This document shows positions 53,403-62,861 of a stretch of DNA of 64,000 nt, piece after piece; the stretch's first letter is position 1; the number at the start of each line of letters is the position of its first letter. The stretch covers positions 62,001 through 126,000 of the forward strand of contig NZ_JBHYDX010000006.1 of assembly GCF_051860505.1 (NCBI RefSeq), given 5' to 3'. This stretch comes from Pannonibacter sp051860505. GTDB taxonomy: Bacteria > Pseudomonadota > Alphaproteobacteria > Rhizobiales > Stappiaceae. The position numbers and the translations under genes are program-made. The notes beneath the pieces were generated by a model that was not told the origin of the DNA, searched no databases, and saw nothing but the letters and a program-made list of their open reading frames with translations.

Positions 53403-56400
53403 ATGTCGTCTTGGAATATCCGCAGAGCAGGAAGCGGCGGCGATGAGATGTCGCGTGGCGGGCGTGGCCGGGGTTACGCCGGACAGCGCGACGACGACGA
53501 TTCCTATGATGACGAGTATGAGGACGACTTGCCGGTGTCCGCGCGCGCGCTCCGCCGCGAACCGCCGCGCGAGCGGGTCGAACGCCTGACCCGCACGTCA
53601 ACAGCGGCCGGCGATTATCGGCGCGGGGAAAGCCGCCAGGATACCGAACACGAACTGGATGCAGTGGCCGACGAACTGGATCGGCTGATGGGGGATCGCC
53701 ATCGCACCCGTCGCCGGGATCGCTCGGACATGGACGCCCGCCAGGAGCGTCGCATGGATCGCCGCCAGGACCTGGAAACCGAGCGCGAGCCCGCCCCGCG
53801 TGGTCGGCGCATTGGCGCTGTCATGGAAGCGCTGGAGCGCCTGGACCAGCGGGTAGGGGATCTGTCCGAGCGCACGATGGCGCCGCGCGCGGCGGCTGAG
53901 CCGCGTCGTGGCCAGGGCCGGTCACTTGGCGAAGATGCTTACGGATATGATGACGACCATGACGAGGAACTGGATGTCTATGATGCACCGCGCCGCCGGT
54001 CGCCCGAAATGCGGGCGACCGAGCCTCGCCCTGCCTCCCGCTCCAGCCGCCGCCGCCCTGTCGACGAGGAGGACTTTGATGCCGGTCGGCAGCCGCTCCG
54101 CCGGCCCCGTCGCCGGACCGAACTCAATGAAGAGGTAAGCCGCGCCGCCGCAGATCTGCGGTCCCGCCGTGATGCCCTCGACCGGATCGCCGAGCCGGAT
54201 CTGGAGGCCCTCGATGACTATCCGATGGAGCGCCCGCGCCCGCGTCGTAACCGCGAGGTCGAAGCTCCATCCCGCCAGATCTACAATGACCTGTCGCGCC
54301 GGATCGATGCGCTGCGCAAGCCGCATCAGGAAACGCTTGATGTCGTGCGTCGGGAAATCGGTGCCTTGCGGGAAACCCTCCAGGCCTGGCCCGACCGGGA
54401 TCGCGGCCGCGAGGAGCGCGACCGCCAGGAAATGCGCCGTCTGTCGGAGGTTGTCGAGCGCTTGCGGGTAGATCGCACCGATGACCGCCAGGCACGCGAA
54501 TTGCGCGCCGAGATCGCGGACCTGCGCAATCTCGTTAGCACCACCAATGTTGACGGCACGCTGAAGACGCTCGAAATGGGCTATGCTCATATCGTTCAGC
54601 GGCTTGATGAGTTGTCACGGTCGTCTGTTGATCCGCGCGCGGTCAAGAGCCTTGCAGTGCGACTGATGGAGATCGAGGACGGCCTGTCTGCGCTGCCCCG
54701 GTCTGAACATCTGCTGGTTCTCGAAGGGCGTATCGGGGATATCTCCGAACGGGTCGACACCTTGCTGCGGGCACACAGCCGCCTCGACATGGAGCCGCTG
54801 CGCCAGGAGTTGAAGGATGTCCGCCGTCTTGTCGAACAGGTCGACATCGGCCGTGTCATCGGCGGGCTTGACGACCGGATGCGCTTTGTCGCCGACCGGC
54901 TGGATGAACTGGAACTGTTAGCGCGCGAGCAGCGCGGTCTCGACAGCCGCCTCAGCGCGATGGAGGAACGTCTTCCTGATGCGGACAGCCTGGACCGGCT
55001 GAACGGGCGTCTGGAAGAGATCTTCGGGATGCTCTCGCGCGGTGAGTGCGGGTCCGGCGAGGACGAGGCCCGGTTCGGTAAGGTCGACAACCGGCTTGAC
55101 GAAATCATGGACCGGCTTGCCTCCATGGAGCGGGGCAAGAGCCAGCAACATCCGGCGATGGATGCAGCTTTTGCCGGGCTCGAAACGCGGCTTCAGGGCA
55201 TTCACAGCAAGATCGAATCCCTTGAGGAGCGCGCGACGCGCCCGATCTCGGTTGAGCTGGGCGAAGGTGCCGGCGTCGAGGCGGAGTTGCTTGCGCAGCT
55301 CGAACGCCAGGTCGGCGACCTGTCGCGCCGGCTTGCCGAACCGCGTGATCATGTCACCAACCAGGATATCGAGGCACTGCGCCGCGAGATCGTCGACATG
55401 CGCACGGCCGTGCAGACACCGGCCCCTGCCGTTATGGCGCTGGAACGGCGTATCAGCGATCTTGCCGAGGCGGTCAATCGCGGCAGCGAGACCATGGACG
55501 ACCGCCGCCTTGACCTGATCACCGACAAGATCGGAGCCTTGGCAGGACAGATTGAATCGGCCGAGAGCCGCTTGGCGGGCGTCGACGGGATCGAAAAGGC
55601 GCTGCTGCGTATCGAGGACGGCCTGCGGGCGACCCGCGCCGAAGTCGCGGATGTGGCCAGCGAGGCCGCCCGCCGCGCCGTAAGGGATCACGTGCCGGAC
55701 GTCCGGGAGTATGACGATGCGATTGGCGACCTGCGCGATGACCTAAAGCGGCTTCTGGATGCCGCGCAGGGCAGCGAAAGCCGGACGCGCAACACGTTCG
55801 AAGGCGTGCAATCGATCCTGTCCGGGATCACTGACCGGCTTGATTCCATCGAACGCAGTGGCGTGACCCGCCCGTCGACGCGGGCTGCGGACGAGCCGCG
55901 CAGCCGCAGCCCCTTGCCGGGACTTCCCTTGAGCGCCGAAGGCCGTGAGCGGCCGAAGGAACGTGCCCGCGACCGCAAGGCGGATTTCATCGCAGCAGCC
56001 CGCCGCGCCGCGCAGGCCGCCTCCGCTGAGGTCCAGCAGGCGCGGGCCGAAGAACTTCGGGACGCGGACGAGGACGCGTCCTCAGCCAGTTGGTTGCGTC
56101 GGGCCTTTACCCGTTCAAAGCCGACCGGGACAGACGATGCCCTGGAACTCGGCACGGATCAGGAAATCAAACCTGCCAAGCGGTCCCGCATTGCTCCGGA
56201 AGAAATCTCGGCGATCAGCCGGGATGATCGTCCGGCTCCCGAAAGCGCTGGCGGCGGCCTGCTGAGCGGCGGGCGCAAGCGCGCGATCCTGTTTGCGGCC
56301 GCAGCTGTCGTGCTGGCGATCGGCACCTTGCAAATCTTCCGTCTGGCCAGCGGCGGTGATACGACCGCTGCACTGGATGGCGCGGACATCGAGGCGCCGC

Positions 56401-57680
56401 AGGTTGCCGAGACCCCCGTCGATGGCGCTGCGACCCAGCCTGTGCTTGAACTCCAGGAAACGGACGTCGTCGAAGGCCCGGCAATCGGCCTGTCGGGGGA
56501 TATCTCCGCGCCGCAGACGGTCGTGGCTGACACCAATGCACGGGAACCGGAAGCCGCCGGGCAGGGGCCGGATGTTCCGCTGATGCCGGGTCCCCTGGCC
56601 AGTCAATCTCCACTTGTCACACCGAACTCACCCGATGCCTTGCCGCCGGCTCTGGCATTTTCGCCCCCGGCGATTTCCGGCAAGTTTGGTGACACGCCTT
56701 TTGTCAACGGTGCAGCGCCGGCGTTGCCTTCCAGCCCGACGACACTCGCTTCTGTACCGTCGTCGTTGCAGCCCAACCCGGTTGCTCCCGTTGCACCGGG
56801 TGCGACGCTTGAAAACCTGCCGCCGGAAGCCATCGGGCCGATGGCGTTGCGCAGTGCTGCCGCTGCTGGCAATGCGGCCGCAGAATTCCAGATTGGTGTG
56901 AATTACACCGAAGGCAAGGGCGTGGCCTCTGATCTCGCTGAGGCGGCCAAATGGTACGAAAAGGCCGCAGCCAAGGGTCTGGCACCGGCTCAGTACCGGC
57001 TCGCAAGCCTTTATGAAAAGGGGCGTGGCATTCCCAAGGATTTGGCGAAGGCGCGCGAATGGTACGTCAAGGCGGCCGAGGCGGGCAACGCCAAGGCGAT
57101 GCACAATCTTGCAGTCCTCTACGCAGAAGGTGCCGAAGGCGCGCCCAACTTCACGGAAGCAGCCCGCTGGTTCAAGTCTGCCGCAGAGCACGGCGTTCCG
57201 GACAGCCTCTTCAACCTCGGCATTCTCCACGCGCGGGGCCTGGGTGTGCCCAAGGACCTGCCCGAGAGCTACAAGTGGTTTGCTATCGCTGCGAAGCAAG
57301 GCGACGGCGAAGCGGCCAAGAAACGCGACGACATCGCCAACATGATGGACCAGACCCAGCTTGCAGCCGGACGTCTGGCGGTGGATACGTTCGCCTTGCA
57401 GGAGCCGAAGCCGGAGGCAAACACGGTGGTGCTGGATCCGGCCTGGGACATGGCCGCTGCCATGCCTGCCACCAACGCATCAGTGTTGCAGGGCGCGGAC
57501 ATGGTCCAGCAAGCCCAGGGACTGCTGAAGACACTCGGCTTTGATCCAGGTTCGGTGGATGGCCAGATGGGGCCGAAGACGCGCCAGGCGATTGAGGATT
57601 TCCAGCGCAGTGCCAAGATGCCGGTGACTGGCGTGGTGACACCGGATCTCGTCAAGGCGCTGCTCGGGCGGTCAATTTGA
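53403..57680 (+). CDS. podJ: PodJ-like polar localisation factor with SEL1 repeats and peptidoglycan-binding domain
   Basis: A 1425-residue bitopic protein. Residues 1-240 are charged and low-complexity. From about 240 to 870 there is a long Arg/Glu/Leu-rich coiled coil. A single membrane segment lies near 960-980 (KRAILFAAAAVVLAIGTL). The periplasmic part has a Pro-rich linker, then SEL1-type repeats (about 1158-1316: AAKWYEKAAAKG, AREWYVKAAEAG, AARWFKSAAEHG). A C-terminal peptidoglycan-binding domain follows (about 1366-1424, LKTLGFDPGSVDGQMGPKTR). This is the layout of PodJ, a polar organiser in Caulobacter and rhizobia. The alternative start is an ATG 15 codons later. Confidence 0.88.
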   Translation: MSSWNIRRAGSGGDEMSRGGRGRGYAGQRDDDDSYDDEYEDDLPVSARALRREPPRERVERLTRTSTAAGDYRRGESRQDTEHELDAVADELDRLMGDRHRTRRRDRSDMDARQERRMDRRQDLETEREPAPRGRRIGAVMEALERLDQRVGDLSERTMAPRAAAEPRRGQGRSLGEDAYGYDDDHDEELDVYDAPRRRSPEMRATEPRPASRSSRRRPVDEEDFDAGRQPLRRPRRRTELNEEVSRAAADLRSRRDALDRIAEPDLEALDDYPMERPRPRRNREVEAPSRQIYNDLSRRIDALRKPHQETLDVVRREIGALRETLQAWPDRDRGREERDRQEMRRLSEVVERLRVDRTDDRQARELRAEIADLRNLVSTTNVDGTLKTLEMGYAHIVQRLDELSRSSVDPRAVKSLAVRLMEIEDGLSALPRSEHLLVLEGRIGDISERVDTLLRAHSRLDMEPLRQELKDVRRLVEQVDIGRVIGGLDDRMRFVADRLDELELLAREQRGLDSRLSAMEERLPDADSLDRLNGRLEEIFGMLSRGECGSGEDEARFGKVDNRLDEIMDRLASMERGKSQQHPAMDAAFAGLETRLQGIHSKIESLEERATRPISVELGEGAGVEAELLAQLERQVGDLSRRLAEPRDHVTNQDIEALRREIVDMRTAVQTPAPAVMALERRISDLAEAVNRGSETMDDRRLDLITDKIGALAGQIESAESRLAGVDGIEKALLRIEDGLRATRAEVADVASEAARRAVRDHVPDVREYDDAIGDLRDDLKRLLDAAQGSESRTRNTFEGVQSILSGITDRLDSIERSGVTRPSTRAADEPRSRSPLPGLPLSAEGRERPKERARDRKADFIAAARRAAQAASAEVQQARAEELRDADEDASSASWLRRAFTRSKPTGTDDALELGTDQEIKPAKRSRIAPEEISAISRDDRPAPESAGGGLLSGGRKRAILFAAAAVVLAIGTLQIFRLASGGDTTAALDGADIEAPQVAETPVDGAATQPVLELQETDVVEGPAIGLSGDISAPQTVVADTNAREPEAAGQGPDVPLMPGPLASQSPLVTPNSPDALPPALAFSPPAISGKFGDTPFVNGAAPALPSSPTTLASVPSSLQPNPVAPVAPGATLENLPPEAIGPMALRSAAAAGNAAAEFQIGVNYTEGKGVASDLAEAAKWYEKAAAKGLAPAQYRLASLYEKGRGIPKDLAKAREWYVKAAEAGNAKAMHNLAVLYAEGAEGAPNFTEAARWFKSAAEHGVPDSLFNLGILHARGLGVPKDLPESYKWFAIAAKQGDGEAAKKRDDIANMMDQTQLAAGRLAVDTFALQEPKPEANTVVLDPAWDMAAAMPATNASVLQGADMVQQAQGLLKTLGFDPGSVDGQMGPKTRQAIEDFQRSAKMPVTGVVTPDLVKALLGRSI

Positions 57681-57783
57681 TCGAATGGGGCAGTCGATGG
57701 TTGACAGGGCGGCGAAAGCAGCTCTTTTAGCAGCATTTCACGGGTGGCGACGGGTGTCGCCGCCATAACGCCGGTATAAGCCC

Positions 57784-58713
57784 GTGCAGATCTACCTGCC
57801 CATCGCCGAGATATCGGTGAACATGTTCGTCATCTTCGGCATGGGCGGTGCCGTGGGCTTCCTGTCGGGCCTGTTCGGCATTGGTGGCGGCTTTCTGCTG
57901 ACACCCCTCCTGATTTTCTCCGGCATTCCGCCCGCAGTCGCCGTTGCAACTGTGACGACGCAGATCGTGGCCTCTTCCTCGTCTGGGGTGTTGGCCTATT
58001 GGCGGCGTGGTGCCATCGACACCAAAATGGCGACGGTGCTGCTGATCGCCGGCATTTTCGGCTCTGCCATCGGCGCGTGGCTGTTCGAGATCCTGCAGAG
58101 CCTTGGTCAGCTCGACGTTGTCATCTCACTGTCCTACGTGACCTTTCTCGGTGCCATCGGTAGCCTGATGCTGGTTGAATCCGTTGGCGCTATTCGTCGC
58201 CGGCGCACGGGCTCCGGCCGAGTGGCCCGTCTTCCCGGACAGCACAACTGGATCCATGGTCTGCCATTCAAGATGCGGTTTCGGCAGTCAAAGCTCTATG
58301 TCAGTGTGATACCGATCCTGGCGCTTGGCTCCGGCATCGGTTTCCTGGGAACAGTTCTGGGCATCGGCGGCGGCTTCATGATGGTGCCGGCGCTGATCTA
58401 TCTGTTGCGTATGCCGACCAGCATCGTCGTCGGCACTTCGCTGATGCAAATCCTGTTCACAATGGCGGCTGCAACCATCCTGCATGCCATGACAACGCAG
58501 ACAATCGATATTGTCCTCGCGTTGCTCCTGATGGTTGGGGGGGTGATCGGTGCCCAGTTTGGTGCCCGCATGGGACAGAAGCTGCGCGGTGATCAGCTGC
58601 GCCTCCTGTTGGCGCTGCTGGTTCTTTCGGTTGGTGTCCGCTTTGCTGTCGATCTGCTGGTCACCCCTGACGAGTTCTTCTCGATTGCGGTGAAAGGAGG
58701 CGCGGGCGCATGA
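57784..58713 (+). CDS. TauE/SafE-family sulfite exporter
   Basis: A 309-residue membrane protein with about eight helices arranged as two repeats. Each repeat carries the family signature: GLFGIGGGFLLTPLLIF near residue 30 and TVLGIGGGFMMVPALIYL near 195. TauE/SafE proteins export or import sulfur-containing anions; substrate unproven here. The start is a GTG at 57784. Its stop overlaps the next start as ATGA, so the TIGR02186 protein is translationally coupled. Confidence 0.88.
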   Translation: MQIYLPIAEISVNMFVIFGMGGAVGFLSGLFGIGGGFLLTPLLIFSGIPPAVAVATVTTQIVASSSSGVLAYWRRGAIDTKMATVLLIAGIFGSAIGAWLFEILQSLGQLDVVISLSYVTFLGAIGSLMLVESVGAIRRRRTGSGRVARLPGQHNWIHGLPFKMRFRQSKLYVSVIPILALGSGIGFLGTVLGIGGGFMMVPALIYLLRMPTSIVVGTSLMQILFTMAAATILHAMTTQTIDIVLALLLMVGGVIGAQFGARMGQKLRGDQLRLLLALLVLSVGVRFAVDLLVTPDEFFSIAVKGGAGA

Positions 58714-59486
58714 GTGGCTGCCGGTTCCTTCTGGTCGCGATGCTGGCCCTCGCCTTGCGTCCGGTTCCGGCGACCGCCGAGGAATTGGTAACATCCCTGT
58801 CGTCGAGCGAAGTGCTGATCGAGTCCAATTTCACCGGCGCGCAGATCGTTATCTTCGGCCAGGTTGACCGGGACAGGCAAACGGTTTCGCGACCCGGGAA
58901 TTATGATATTGCCGTCGTGTTGCGCGGCCCGGATCAGGTTGTCACCACACGCAGAAAAGATCGTTTGCTGGGTCTGTGGGTCAACCGCGAGGCCGAGACG
59001 TTCTATGAGGTCCCGTCCTTCTATGTGATGTCTTCGACCCGGCCGCCCACCGAGATGGGACATCGCAACATGCTGGAGAAATATGGCATCGGCATCAATT
59101 ACCTCAATCTGCCGATCAGCCCTCAGTCCGAAGTTCAGGTGTCCGAGCGCGACGATTTCCGCGATGCTTTCCTGCGCCTGCGGCGGAAGCAGGGAGTTTA
59201 CTCGGAACAGGCCGGAAAGGTCGAGTTCCTGACCGAAAGCCTGTTTCGCACCACGATCTCCCTTCCTGCAGCTACACCGGTCGGAGTTTATTCCGTGAAT
59301 ACCTTTCTCCTGCACGAGGGAGCCATGCTGGCAAGCCAGACAAAGGAACTCACGGTTGCCAAGACTGGCTTCGAGCAGGTGGCCTTTGACCTGGCGCACC
59401 AGAGGCCTGCGCTCTACGGCATCCTGGCGGTGATAATTGCGGTGTTCACCGGCTGGCTTGCCGGTGTCATTTTCCGCAAGGATTGA
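58710..59486 (+). CDS. TIGR02186 family membrane-anchored protein
   Basis: A 258-residue protein with a signal peptide (about 1-23, ending ATA), a periplasmic beta-rich region (SSSEVLIESNFTGAQIVIFG, FYEVPSFYVMSSTRP), and one C-terminal helix (ILAVIIAVFTGWLAGVIF, about 234-254). The opening matches TIGR02186, an uncharacterised alphaproteobacterial family. Coupling to the TauE gene by an ATGA overlap suggests a periplasmic partner of the exporter. Confidence 0.85.
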   Translation: MSGCRFLLVAMLALALRPVPATAEELVTSLSSSEVLIESNFTGAQIVIFGQVDRDRQTVSRPGNYDIAVVLRGPDQVVTTRRKDRLLGLWVNREAETFYEVPSFYVMSSTRPPTEMGHRNMLEKYGIGINYLNLPISPQSEVQVSERDDFRDAFLRLRRKQGVYSEQAGKVEFLTESLFRTTISLPAATPVGVYSVNTFLLHEGAMLASQTKELTVAKTGFEQVAFDLAHQRPALYGILAVIIAVFTGWLAGVIFRKD

Positions 59487-59502
59487 GGGGCGTTCTATGC
59501 CG

Positions 59503-60228
59503 TTAGTCGGCGATCAGCTTCGCGGCGGTAAAGGGGTAAAGCCGGTCTGCGCCAAGCATGAAGGCTGAGAACCGGCGAGGGGGGAACACGCTGGCGAAGG
59601 CGCTGTCCATGACGTTGAGGCCACCGGTCAGCGCGCCAAATGCCGGCAAGACCAGCCGGTTACCGTCAGTGGCAAAACAGGGGCGCCGGATCGACCGGCC
59701 ATAGCGCCGGACTTTCGCGGCTGGATGCAGATGGCCACAAACCTCACCGGATTGCGGCCCGCTGCGTGGCTCATGGCGGAAGGTAAGGTCACCAAGCGTC
59801 ATTTCGTCCACGCATTCGCCGCACAGGCGAACAGGTGCGACAGGATCGTGGTTGCCGGTCACCCAGATCCATTCCCGGTTCAACTGCAAGGTCGTCAGAA
59901 AGGCGCGATAGGGGGCAGGCAGCCGATCGGAGCCTTCCGCGTCATGGAAACTGTCGCCAAGGGCAATGACCCGCGCCGGATCGAAAGCGTCGATAACCAT
60001 CGCCAGCCGTTCGAGCGTTGCGGCCGTGTCATAGGGCGGCAGCATCACGCCGCGCCGGGCATAGGACGAGCCTTTCTCCAGATGTAGGTCGGCAACAATC
60101 AGGGTTTGTTCGTCGGCCCACCAGGCCACACCGCTGTCATGCAAGCCCAGTTGGGTCCCGCCAACGGCGATGTCATGGCAGACGGGAGCCACCCGTCGGA
60201 ATTGTCCTGCATTCCTCAGCGCCGTCAT
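59503..60228 (-). CDS. pdeM: Ligase-associated DNA damage response endonuclease PdeM
   Basis: A 241-residue metallophosphoesterase. Dinuclear-metal motifs are visible in order: LIVADLHLEKGSSYARRG, ALGDSFHD, VTGNHD and VCGHLHPA. The family belongs to the DNA repair cluster with an Lhr-type helicase, an MBL exonuclease and an ATP-dependent ligase. It overlaps the helicase stop by four bases (60225-60228), indicating coupled translation. Confidence 0.93.
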   Translation of the reverse strand: MTALRNAGQFRRVAPVCHDIAVGGTQLGLHDSGVAWWADEQTLIVADLHLEKGSSYARRGVMLPPYDTAATLERLAMVIDAFDPARVIALGDSFHDAEGSDRLPAPYRAFLTTLQLNREWIWVTGNHDPVAPVRLCGECVDEMTLGDLTFRHEPRSGPQSGEVCGHLHPAAKVRRYGRSIRRPCFATDGNRLVLPAFGALTGGLNVMDSAFASVFPPRRFSAFMLGADRLYPFTAAKLIAD

Positions 60229-62753
60229 GCCAGGGCCTCCCCGATCAGGTCATCCGCCGCCTCGGCCAGGATTGCATCCTGCGCCTCGCCATAGACCGGT
60301 TCACGCCCGATTTCCAGCAGAACGGGAACAGCAAGCGGGGAAACGCGGTCGAGCGGAGTATGCGTGATTCGACCCTTGATCCTGGCCAGAAGTTCGCCAA
60401 GTCGTGAGATATCCAGAAGTCCTTCCGCCGCGTCGTTCCAGGTTGCGGTCAAAAGGATGTGGTCGGGTTCGTGCTGGCGCAGGACATCGTAGATGAGGTC
60501 CGAAGAAACGGTGATCTGCCGACCGTTCTTTTCCTGGCCCGGATGCCGCCGCTCGATCAGGCCGGCGATCACGGCACAGGTCCGGAAAGTCCGTTTCATG
60601 AGGCTGGAGTCCGCCAGCCAGGCATCAAGGTCATCGCCGAGAATGTCTTCCTCGAACAGGGCATCCAGCGAAAGCCTGCCCGTGCCGATCAGCAAGGACA
60701 GGTCGCTGAGGCACCAGATCGACAAGGCGTAGTCATTGGCAACGAAGCCCATCGGCTTTGCGCCCAGCCGTTCCAGCCGGCGCGTGAGAAGCATCCCGAG
60801 CGTCTGGTGCGCCAGCCGGCCCTCGAAGGGGTAGCAGACCATGTAATGCTTGTCGGAGCGGGGGAACGTCTCGACCAGCATCCCGTCGCGGCGCGGCAGC
60901 ACGGACTTGATCCGCTGCAGTTCCAGCCAATCCCGGACCTGGCCGGGAAGCTGGCTCCATTGCTTCGGGTCGGCAATCAGCCGGCGCACCCCGTCGGCGA
61001 GATAGGTCGACAGCGGGAACTTGCCGCCCTGGTAGGACGGGATCATCGGGCTGGTTGCGCGGGCCCGCGACACATAGGCCTCGTTCTCGAGGATCGTCTC
61101 GAAGCGCAGGATTTCGCCGGCAAACAGGAAAGTATCACCTGGTGTCAGTTGCTCGACAAACCACTCCTCGATTTCGCCCAGTACCCGGCCGCCACGTCCC
61201 AATGGTGTCTTGCGACCTTCGGCCTTGCTGCGCACCATCCGCACCTTGAGCATGGGTGCCTCGACAATGGTGCCGACATTCAGCCGGTATTGCTGTGCGA
61301 TTTTCGGATTGGCGATGCGCCACAGCCCGTCCGGCCCCAGTTTCAGCTTGGCATAGCGGTCATAGCTCTTCAGCGCATAGCCGCCGGTGGCAACGAAGGC
61401 GATCACCTTGTCGAAGGTGGAGCGGTCGAGATGGCGATAGGTTTGGCAGGCGCGGACCTCGGCAAACAGCGCCTCCGCATCGAACGGCGCGGCACAGGCA
61501 ACGCCGAGCACGTGCTGTGCGAGCACATCCAGCGCTCCCTTGCGCAGGGGCGGCGTATCCTGCCCGCCACAGAGAGAGGCCTCCAGCGCCGCACGGCATT
61601 CCAGGACTTCAAACCGGTTTGCAGGTACCAGCACGGCTTTAGAGGGCTCGTCCATGCGGTGATTGGCGCGGCCGATGCGTTGCGCCAGGCGGCTTGCCCC
61701 TTTTGGCGCACCGATGTTGATGACCAGATCGACATCGCCCCAGTCAATGCCCATGTCGAGGGAGGACGTTGCGACGATGGCCTTCAACTGTCCCGAGGCC
61801 ATTGCCGCCTCGACCTTGCGGCGCTGGCCGACGTCCAGCGAGCCATGGTGAAGGGCGATCGGAAGTGTATCCTCGTTGATCTTCCAGAGGTCCTGGAAAA
61901 CCATCTCGGCCTGGGAGCGGGTGTTGACGAAAACCAGCGTGACGCCATGCGCCTTGATCAGGTCATAGATGTCCGCCAGCGCATAGCGGGCCGAATGGCC
62001 CGACCAGGGCACCCGTTCGGCAGACTCCAGGATAGCGATATCAGGGGCCGCGCCGCCTTTGACGCTGACCATCTCGCTCAACCGCCGCTTGCCCGGCTCC
62101 GTCTGTGCCATCAAGAAGGCGCGCAGGTCATCCGGCTCTGCCACCGTCGCCGACAGGCCGACCATGCGCACCTTGGGCGAAAGCTGGCGCAGCCGGGCAA
62201 GGCCGAGGGCCAGCAGATCCCCACGCTTCGATGTGACAAGGGCATGCAGCTCGTCGAGGATCACGGTCCGCACATCGGCCAGCATTGCCATGCCGCCGGG
62301 GTCAGACAGCAGCAGGGCGATCTGTTCCGGCGTGGTCAGCAGGATGTCCGGCGGCACCAGCTTTTGCCGCTGGCGCTTGTGCGTGGGGGTGTCGCCGGTC
62401 CGCGTTTCGATGCGAACTGACAGCTCCATCTCGGCGACGGGCGTTTCAAGGTTGCGCGCGATGTCGACTGCCAGCGCCTTCAACGGAGAGATGTAGAGCG
62501 TATGCACCCCCGGGCCGCGGTCGTCCTTGGCCGCCCCGGGTTTGCGCCGGGACATACTGGACAGTTCGATGAGGCTCGGCAGGAAACCGGCCAGCGTCTT
62601 GCCCGCACCGGTCGGGGCGATCAGCAGCGTTGATGCCCCTTGCGCCAGTTGGTCGATCAGCGCGAGCTGATGCGCACGTGGCGTCCAGCCCCGCGCCTCA
62701 AACCAGGCACGGAATCGGTCAGGCAGGCACGTTGGATCAGGCGTCGCGGTCAT
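60225..62753 (-). CDS. Ligase-associated DEXH-box helicase (Lhr-type)
   Basis: An 842-residue superfamily 2 helicase. Walker A is APTGAGKTLAGFLPSLIELS, motif II is DELH (VILDELHALV), motif III SAT (LSATVAEPDDL), with VFVNTRSQAEM in motif IV and QRIGRANHRMDEP in motif VI. The Lhr winged-helix and DUF4145-like C-terminal domains follow. The start at 62753 (MTATPDPTCLPDRF) avoids a long unsupported extension. It is upstream of, and coupled to, pdeM, and divergent from the MBL exonuclease. Confidence 0.93.
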   Translation of the reverse strand: MTATPDPTCLPDRFRAWFEARGWTPRAHQLALIDQLAQGASTLLIAPTGAGKTLAGFLPSLIELSSMSRRKPGAAKDDRGPGVHTLYISPLKALAVDIARNLETPVAEMELSVRIETRTGDTPTHKRQRQKLVPPDILLTTPEQIALLLSDPGGMAMLADVRTVILDELHALVTSKRGDLLALGLARLRQLSPKVRMVGLSATVAEPDDLRAFLMAQTEPGKRRLSEMVSVKGGAAPDIAILESAERVPWSGHSARYALADIYDLIKAHGVTLVFVNTRSQAEMVFQDLWKINEDTLPIALHHGSLDVGQRRKVEAAMASGQLKAIVATSSLDMGIDWGDVDLVINIGAPKGASRLAQRIGRANHRMDEPSKAVLVPANRFEVLECRAALEASLCGGQDTPPLRKGALDVLAQHVLGVACAAPFDAEALFAEVRACQTYRHLDRSTFDKVIAFVATGGYALKSYDRYAKLKLGPDGLWRIANPKIAQQYRLNVGTIVEAPMLKVRMVRSKAEGRKTPLGRGGRVLGEIEEWFVEQLTPGDTFLFAGEILRFETILENEAYVSRARATSPMIPSYQGGKFPLSTYLADGVRRLIADPKQWSQLPGQVRDWLELQRIKSVLPRRDGMLVETFPRSDKHYMVCYPFEGRLAHQTLGMLLTRRLERLGAKPMGFVANDYALSIWCLSDLSLLIGTGRLSLDALFEEDILGDDLDAWLADSSLMKRTFRTCAVIAGLIERRHPGQEKNGRQITVSSDLIYDVLRQHEPDHILLTATWNDAAEGLLDISRLGELLARIKGRITHTPLDRVSPLAVPVLLEIGREPVYGEAQDAILAEAADDLIGEALA

Positions 62754-62861
62754 GGCCGGCGAATGTAGGCGGGGCCGGCGGGAAAGGGTAGGGGGCAATC
62801 GGTCCGCGTTGTGATGGCATGTTGCACTGGTAAATCCCGAGCCGATGCCTATCCTCCAGCC

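Noticed and set aside
60459..62420. 653-codon open frame antisense to the Lhr helicase
   Set aside because: No motifs; the helicase frame carries all helicase motifs.
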